Source: Fusobacterium perfoetens ATCC 29250 (GTDB lineage Bacteria > Fusobacteriota > Fusobacteriia > Fusobacteriales > Fusobacteriaceae). Taken from it: DNA of 64,000 bases. A model generated the notes under the pieces. It was given only the letters and a program-made list of their open reading frames with translations, did not search any database and was not told the DNA's origin. Below are positions 59,611 through 64,000 of this stretch, one piece after another; the stretch's first letter is position 1; each line of letters opens with the position of its first letter. The position numbers and the translations under genes were made by a program. The stretch is from positions 151,138 to 215,137 of the forward strand of contig NZ_JHXW01000004.1 of the NCBI RefSeq assembly GCF_000622245.1, written 5' to 3'.

Positions 59611-60405
59611 TTAATTTTTTACTATTAACCAAGGTCTGTTTTCTTCCCAAATAACTTTTACTTTAACTTCATAAAGTTTAAATAAATTTTCTTCTGTTAA
59701 GACTTCTTCTTTTTTTCCTGTGACTAACATTTTTCCATCATTTCCTAAAATAGCTACATGAGTTATTTCTGGTATAAGTTCCTCTAATTGATGAGTAACA
59801 TATATAATAGGTATCTCTTTTTCTTTTATTTTTTCACCAAGAGTTTTTAAATAATATTCTCTTGATTTTAAATCTAACCCCGAACAAGGTTCGTCTAAAA
59901 TCAATAATTCTGGATTTGTCATAAAAGCTCTTGCTAATAATACTTTCCTTTGTTCCCCTTGAGATAAAACCTCATATTTTTTATCTTTTAAATGTTCTAA
60001 ATTAAAATCCTTTAATAATTCCTTTCCTTTTTCTATATCATTTTGATTTATTTCATCATATATACCAATTGTATTGTATTTTCCTGATAATATAACTTTT
60101 TCAACTTTTTGATTATTCAAAGTTCCTGAAAAGATTTTTAAATTTGAACTTACAAAACCTAATTTTTTTCTTATTTTAGGCCAAGCATAATTCCCAAATT
60201 TATTTCCAAAAACCCAATAATCTCCTTTAGTAGGAAATGTATAAGCTGGTATCATGCTAAGAAGTGTTGATTTTCCTGTTCCATTAAGTCCCAGTAAAGC
60301 CCATACTTCTTTTTCTTTTATGACCCAATTTACCCCAGAGAGTATTTTTCTTCCCTCTCTTACAAAGGTTATATCTTTAAAATTTAATATCTCTTTTCTC
60401 TCCAT
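59611..60405 (-). CDS. orphan ABC transporter-type ATPase
   Basis: A 264 aa ABC ATPase with Walker A LLGLNGTGKSTLLS, signature LSQGEQRKVLLARA, Walker B ELLILDEPCSGLD and switch YVTHQLEEL. It lacks a permease partner next door. It resembles the soluble YlmA/ModF-type single ATPases rather than a transport ModC, since no TOBE domain is visible. It is the first gene of the branched-chain operon, directly after the attenuator terminator, so its expression should follow isoleucine supply. Its role is unknown. Confidence 0.8.
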   Translation of the reverse strand: MERKEILNFKDITFVREGRKILSGVNWVIKEKEVWALLGLNGTGKSTLLSMIPAYTFPTKGDYWVFGNKFGNYAWPKIRKKLGFVSSNLKIFSGTLNNQKVEKVILSGKYNTIGIYDEINQNDIEKGKELLKDFNLEHLKDKKYEVLSQGEQRKVLLARAFMTNPELLILDEPCSGLDLKSREYYLKTLGEKIKEKEIPIIYVTHQLEELIPEITHVAILGNDGKMLVTGKKEEVLTEENLFKLYEVKVKVIWEENRPWLIVKN

Positions 60406-60429
60406 AATTTCCCTCTTTAAAATTTTTAT

Positions 60430-60467
60430 AAAAAAAAGAGATTCAATGTATTTCCATTGAATCTCTT
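60430..60467 (-). terminator. attenuator terminator before the ABC-ilvCDBN operon
   Basis: On the minus strand AAGAGATTCAATG pairs with CATTGAATCTCTT (13 bp) around GAAATA and is followed by seven Ts. It lies before, not after, the operon, 25 bases upstream of the first gene. Its 5' arm AGATTCAATGGA is complementary (two wobbles) to TCCATTGGATTT in the leader reading frame (60579-60568), giving an alternative antiterminator pairing. Confidence 0.82.
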
Positions 60468-60503
60468 AATCACTTCTAAATTATTTTTATTCTATCAATA
60501 AAT

Positions 60504-60653
60504 CTATGCAAACCTACTTAAGCATAATTTCTTTGGTAGCACAAAAATATTATTAGTAGTTTTAAGTAAATCCAATGGATTTTTCTTAATTATTATACTA
60601 ATAATTATTATTGATATTATGCTTATTATTATAGTATTTTGCATTAATGTCAT
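60504..60653 (-). CDS. isoleucine-rich leader peptide of the ilv operon
   Basis: A 49-codon reading frame begins at the ATG at 60653, after an AAAGGAAG site, and ends in TAG at 60504. Codons 8-22 hold 12 isoleucines (nine ATA, three ATT) interrupted only by three serines: IIISIISIIIISIII. The frame ends 37 bases before the terminator, and the segment right after the Ile run can pair with the terminator's 5' arm. This is the layout of a ribosome-stalling attenuator. Stalling at low isoleucyl-tRNA would favour the antiterminator and readthrough; smooth translation would favour termination. A small membrane peptide is an alternative reading but would not explain the pairing. Confidence 0.8.
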   Translation of the reverse strand: MTLMQNTIIISIISIIIISIIIKKNPLDLLKTTNNIFVLPKKLCLSRFA

Positions 60654-60690
60654 TATAATTTTCTTCCTTTCATAATTTTTATTTGTGATA

Positions 60691-60719
60691 AGTTTACCAA
60701 AATTTTAATATAAAGTAAA
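60691..60719 (-). promoter_or_regulatory. possible promoter of the ilv leader
   Basis: Minus strand TTTACT (60719-60714), 17-base gap, TAAACT (60696-60691) with an extended TGG before the -10. It lies 38 bases before the leader ATG. The match is moderate, and readthrough from the upstream birA gene is possible. Confidence 0.35.
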
Positions 60720-60756
60720 ATATAAAAAATATATTTATTTTATTATTTTTATATAT

Positions 60757-61467
60757 TTATTTAGATATATGTATTTCACCTATTGAAAACATCTCTCTTT
60801 TTCCATCAATCTCTATTATCATTTCTCCACTATTATCTATTTCTTTAGCTACTCCACTTTTTTGATTTCCATTTCTTAAATCTATTTTTATAGCTTTATT
60901 TAATAAATAGTTTTTTCCATTTAAGTAATCTAAAATTTCATTCCAATTACCACTTAAATAATAATTTATATTTTCTTTAAAATCTTCTATAACTTTAAAA
61001 ATAACTTCTTCAATATTATATTCTTTTTTAGTTATATCACTTAATGAACAACCTTTAGCTGCTACTTCTCCTGTTATTTTATTATTTAAGTTTATACCAA
61101 TTCCTATAATAAAATCTTCTCTATTTTTTTCAACTAAAATTCCACTTATTTTTTTATCATTTACATAAATATCATTTGTCCATTTAAATTTAAAGTCTAA
61201 GTTTTCTTCTAATTTTTCAAAAGTTCTTAAAAGAGAATACCCTACAACTAATGGAAGTTTCATATATTGAGAAATATCTATATCTGATTTTTCTTTTAAA
61301 ACAAAACTGAAATATGCTCCTCCTTCTTCTGACGTCCAAAGATTCCCTCTTCTTCCTCTTCCAGAATTTTGAGTAGTAGCAATAACAACTTCATATTCTT
61401 CCTTCTTAGGTAATTCTTTTAAAAAAGTATTTGTTGAATTTATCTCTTTAAATCTGTGTATTTTCAT
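60757..61467 (-). CDS. birA: biotin-[acetyl-CoA-carboxylase] ligase, monofunctional
   Basis: The enzyme attaches biotin to carboxylase or decarboxylase carrier domains through biotinyl-AMP. The 236 aa protein has no DNA-binding domain. The nucleotide/biotin loop NSGRGRRGNLW is intact (residues 34-44), as are FKWTNDIYVNDKKISGILVE and IIGIGINLN; a short C-terminal SH3-like domain follows. The start at 61467 is chosen for its GGAGG site six bases upstream and overlaps the nitroreductase gene by 20 bases. It complements the BirA-like gene at 19759-20727, which has the DNA-binding domain but a damaged loop. Confidence 0.93.
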   Translation of the reverse strand: MKIHRFKEINSTNTFLKELPKKEEYEVVIATTQNSGRGRRGNLWTSEEGGAYFSFVLKEKSDIDISQYMKLPLVVGYSLLRTFEKLEENLDFKFKWTNDIYVNDKKISGILVEKNREDFIIGIGINLNNKITGEVAAKGCSLSDITKKEYNIEEVIFKVIEDFKENINYYLSGNWNEILDYLNGKNYLLNKAIKIDLRNGNQKSGVAKEIDNSGEMIIEIDGKREMFSIGEIHISK

Positions 61468-62248
61468 CTTTTTCCTCCAATAAAAATCTCCAAATTCCAT
61501 CTCTTCTTCTCCATTCACCTTTACATCCACAAAGTTGAGCTCCTTGTTGAAAATGAAGCATTGCTATTCCCATATCTATCTTTTCATATCCAAAATTTTC
61601 TTTTGCTGAAATTGTAATTGTATCGTTCTCTATAATATCAAAAATCCAAGGTTGTTTATTTCTAGCAGAAGGAGCTTTTCTAACTAATTCTAATCCTTTC
61701 ATTATCCATTTTTGAGATTCTTTTTTAACTTTTTTTATATTAGGAAAAATCTCTTGAATACTCTTTCTTTTTTTTCCTATTAAAGAAACTAATTTTTCAA
61801 ATCCTATTTTTGTATCTGAATTTATTTTTCCAAAAGCTATTAAGCAATAAATTTTTTCACCATAATCTAAACTTACATCTTCTTTTATTTCTTTATGGTC
61901 ATAAGTAGCTCCCACCCAACAAGTTCCAAATCCCATTTGAACAAGTTTTAAAACTAAATATTCTCCATAAAAACCTATTTTTTCTGCTATCTTTTTTTCT
62001 TTAGAATCCCCTATTAGTGCTATATAAGAATTACAACCTCTTATTAATCCATATGAAGCAAGTCCATCAAATATTTCATCACCATCATTTACAATTACTT
62101 TAAAATTAAGTCCTCTTTCTTCATTATTAATTTCATCAAGTATTTCTACTATCTTTACCTCTTCTTCAACAGTAATTTCTTCATCTACAAATTTTCTTCT
62201 TGAAGTTCTTCTTAATATTTCACTCGTCAGATTCTCCTCTATTTTCAT
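61448..62248 (-). CDS. nitroreductase-family protein
   Basis: A 266 aa protein with two nitroreductase-like halves. RRTSRRKFVDEEI at the start resembles the FMN phosphate-binding segment, MGFGTCWVGATYD and the second copy LVRKAPSARNKQPWIF follow, and the end region has GIAMLHFQQGA. It best fits the group of putative FMN-dependent nitroreductases of about 250 aa; the electron acceptor is unknown. It overlaps birA and lies 12 bases after the transporter gene, so the three are probably co-transcribed. Confidence 0.78.
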   Translation of the reverse strand: MKIEENLTSEILRRTSRRKFVDEEITVEEEVKIVEILDEINNEERGLNFKVIVNDGDEIFDGLASYGLIRGCNSYIALIGDSKEKKIAEKIGFYGEYLVLKLVQMGFGTCWVGATYDHKEIKEDVSLDYGEKIYCLIAFGKINSDTKIGFEKLVSLIGKKRKSIQEIFPNIKKVKKESQKWIMKGLELVRKAPSARNKQPWIFDIIENDTITISAKENFGYEKIDMGIAMLHFQQGAQLCGCKGEWRRRDGIWRFLLEEKDENTQI

Positions 62249-62259
62249 TAATTTTCCTC

Positions 62260-63540
62260 CTAATTATATCTCACCAACAAATATATTGTTGCTATAACTA
62301 AAGTTTGAACAGAGATTGAGGCTCCAAACTTTAAAAATTTTACAAAGTCTATTTTACATCCAGCTTTTTTAGAGGCTGTTACAGCCACAACATTTGTAGC
62401 TGAAGCTAACATTGTCATATTTCCTCCCAAACAAGACCCAAAAGACAATGCCCACCACAAACCTTTTATATTAGTTTCATCTTGAAAAGCTGGTAACATA
62501 ACATTTACTATTTTTGAAATAGTAGCCGCATTTGCCACATTTCCAATTATAGATGTAAAAAATCCAGAAATCCATGTTATTGATATAAGAGCTAATCCAA
62601 AACTCCCCTCTGTTAATTTTATAAGTTTATTTCCTATAAAATCAATTATATGTAAATTTTCGACTCCTGTTATCATCATAAAAAGCCCAATAAAGAAAAA
62701 TAAAGTCTCCCACTCTACATTTTCTAATATTTCCTTTGGTTCTTTTTTAGTTAAAACAACTAAAAATATCGCTCCTGATAAAGAAATTATTGCTAAACCT
62801 TTATTGATAAAATTATTTAAAATAAATCCAATTAAAACCAATAAAAATATAGTCATTGAAATTTTTAAAACTTTTTTATCTTTTAAGGAACGACTAGAAT
62901 CCATTTCCATTATTCTCACTTTTAAATCTCTCGAAATATGTACTTTTCTAAAATAAAAGAAATAAACATTTCCAAGTAATATAATCATTGAAATAATAGC
63001 CATAGGAGCTGTATTTAATAAAAATTCATTAAATCCTAATCCTCCTTCTGACCCAATAATTAATTGTGTAGGGTCTCCTATAAGAGTTGATAATCCTCCT
63101 ATATTAGCTGACATTATTTCTGTCATAACAAAAGGAAAAGGATCTATTCTCAACTCATTTGCTAATAATATGGAAATAGGACACATTAATAAAATTGTTG
63201 TTACATTATCTAAAAAGGCTGAACATAAAGCTGTTATTATTGATAACATAACTATTAATCTAAAAGGTTCTCCTTTTGTAAATTGAGCTACTTTTATTGC
63301 AAACCATTGAAATACTCCTGTCTCTGAAATAATATATACCATCATCATCATTCCAATTAACAATAATAGTATTTCTAATCTTTCATAAACTGCTTTTAAA
63401 GCTTCCTCCTCATTTAAAATTCCTATTAATGACATTATTAAACCACCTAACATGGTAGCCCAAGCACTAGGAACTTTCTCTGTAATTATTAAATAAAATG
63501 TTAGTATAAAAATTAACATTCCACTGATCAAATAAAACAT
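62260..63540 (-). CDS. ArsB/NhaD-type membrane transporter
   Basis: A 426 aa protein with about ten to twelve helices of the ion transporter superfamily. SAFLDNVTTILLMCPISI and GGLSTLIGDPTQLIIG in the first half, and ITGVENLHIIDFIG with SIIGNVANAATISKIV and GNMTMLASATNVV in the second, are the paired motifs of the ArsB/NhaD/P-protein group. Na+/H+ antiport or anion export are both possible. It lies 18 bases after a CBS-domain gene, perhaps its regulator. Confidence 0.85.
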   Translation of the reverse strand: MFYLISGMLIFILTFYLIITEKVPSAWATMLGGLIMSLIGILNEEEALKAVYERLEILLLLIGMMMMVYIISETGVFQWFAIKVAQFTKGEPFRLIVMLSIITALCSAFLDNVTTILLMCPISILLANELRIDPFPFVMTEIMSANIGGLSTLIGDPTQLIIGSEGGLGFNEFLLNTAPMAIISMIILLGNVYFFYFRKVHISRDLKVRIMEMDSSRSLKDKKVLKISMTIFLLVLIGFILNNFINKGLAIISLSGAIFLVVLTKKEPKEILENVEWETLFFFIGLFMMITGVENLHIIDFIGNKLIKLTEGSFGLALISITWISGFFTSIIGNVANAATISKIVNVMLPAFQDETNIKGLWWALSFGSCLGGNMTMLASATNVVAVTASKKAGCKIDFVKFLKFGASISVQTLVIATIYLLVRYN

Positions 63541-63557
63541 TCTACCTCCAAAATAAA

Positions 63558-64000
63558 CTAAATATGTAAAACTTTCTTAATTATATCGTATCTTCTTATT
63601 ACTCCATGTAATTTACCATTTTCTACTACATATATTCTTGTTATTCCTTTTTTTACCATTATAAAACATATCTCCATTATTGGAGTTTTCTTATCTATTG
63701 TATATAGATTTTCTTTTCTTCTATATAAATCTTTTATTGTTGCTGTTTCCTCTTTTAATAGATATTCTTCAAAAGGTTCTCCTACTGTTAAGAAGTCTAA
63801 ATCTTTCATCAATGATAGATATTTTGGCATTCCATATTCTATCAATTCTTTTTCTGTTATCTCTCCTAAAAAATTATTTTTTTCATCTACTACTGGTATT
63901 CCACTTATCTTTTCATTTATTAATCTTTTAGCTACTACTTCTAATGTTGTATCTTCTGTTACTGGTGATATATCTGGGCTTAATACATCATCTGCTGTTA
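63558..64000 (-). CDS. CBS-domain protein (3' part)
   Basis: The frame is open to the right edge, so the N-terminus is missing; a TTG at 63845 is internal. About 147 residues are visible with two CBS motifs: the first contains ISGIPVVDEKNNFLGEIT, the second GITRIYVVENGKLHGVIRR near the C-terminus, each preceded by the usual helix. CBS pairs bind adenosyl ligands and often gate transporters or enzymes. Gene order suggests a link to the adjacent ArsB/NhaD-like transporter, which is inferred. Confidence 0.85.
   Translation of the reverse strand, partial: TADDVLSPDISPVTEDTTLEVVAKRLINEKISGIPVVDEKNNFLGEITEKELIEYGMPKYLSLMKDLDFLTVGEPFEEYLLKEETATIKDLYRRKENLYTIDKKTPIMEICFIMVKKGITRIYVVENGKLHGVIRRYDIIKKVLHI

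Noticed and set aside
59611..60405. The orphan ABC ATPase as the missing ModC
   Set aside because: No C-terminal TOBE molybdate domain is visible and it is regulated with ilv genes, far from modAB.
60406..60756. T-box riboswitch before the ilv operon
   Set aside because: No AGGGUGGNACCGCG-like sequence and no specifier-loop layout is visible; the Ile-rich frame with alternative pairing explains the terminator better.

Overview
The window is very AT-rich, with tightly packed operons and A/T-ending codons. Its combination of a complete Rnf complex, amino-acid and organic-acid fermentation genes, a canonical S10-spc ribosomal operon ending at secY, and a non-zinc-type S14 points to an anaerobic member of the Fusobacteriaceae, most likely Fusobacterium. 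The species cannot be fixed from the sequence alone. No insertion sequence, prophage, CRISPR array or rRNA gene was seen.

Layout. 1-6.7 kb: the 3' part of a sigma-54-type activator, then molybdenum cofactor genes (moaB/mog, a DedA gene, moaA, MOSC, moaC on the minus strand; modA, modB and a MoeA-like gene on the plus strand). 6.7-19.7 kb: a carboxylic-acid region. It holds an aconitase-family hydratase with a MatC/SLC13-like carrier and a DUF6282 metal-hydrolase-like gene, a GntR regulator with a siroheme nitrite/sulfite reductase, citrate-lyase-type citDEF, and a tripartite tricarboxylate transporter (tctCBA). Three of these operons share the same promoter layout followed by a TTGTATACA-like operator. 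19.7-24.7 kb: a BirA-like gene with a DNA-binding domain but a degenerate ligase motif, a cation/proton antiporter that appears to start at ATA, a two-component system and three tRNAs. 24.7-36.7 kb: mnmA and the S10-spc operon, with a structured spacer between rpsJ and rplC. 36.9-41.8 kb: rnfCDGEAB. 41.9-54.9 kb: pth, then a long co-directional block S4/yaaA-recF-dciA-gyrB-gyrA-usp-yfcE-pheS-pheT-sdaA. 55-60.7 kb: an ABC ATPase gene and ilvC-ilvD-ilvB-ilvN, preceded by an attenuator. 60.7-64 kb: a second biotin ligase gene that keeps a full active site, a nitroreductase-like gene, an ArsB/NhaD-type transporter and a truncated CBS-domain gene.

The most striking unlisted element is the ilv leader. 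It has a 49-codon reading frame (60653 to 60504, minus strand) with 12 isoleucine codons in a 15-codon stretch, a strong terminator just before the operon, and a 12-nt segment right after the Ile run that can pair with the terminator's 5' arm. This is a classical ribosome-mediated attenuator, predicted to sense isoleucyl-tRNA. The second is the co-regulated carboxylate region. The hydratase, two carriers, DUF6282 protein and citrate-lyase-like enzyme could form one uncharacterised catabolic route, because citC, citX, citG and oxaloacetate decarboxylase genes are absent nearby.
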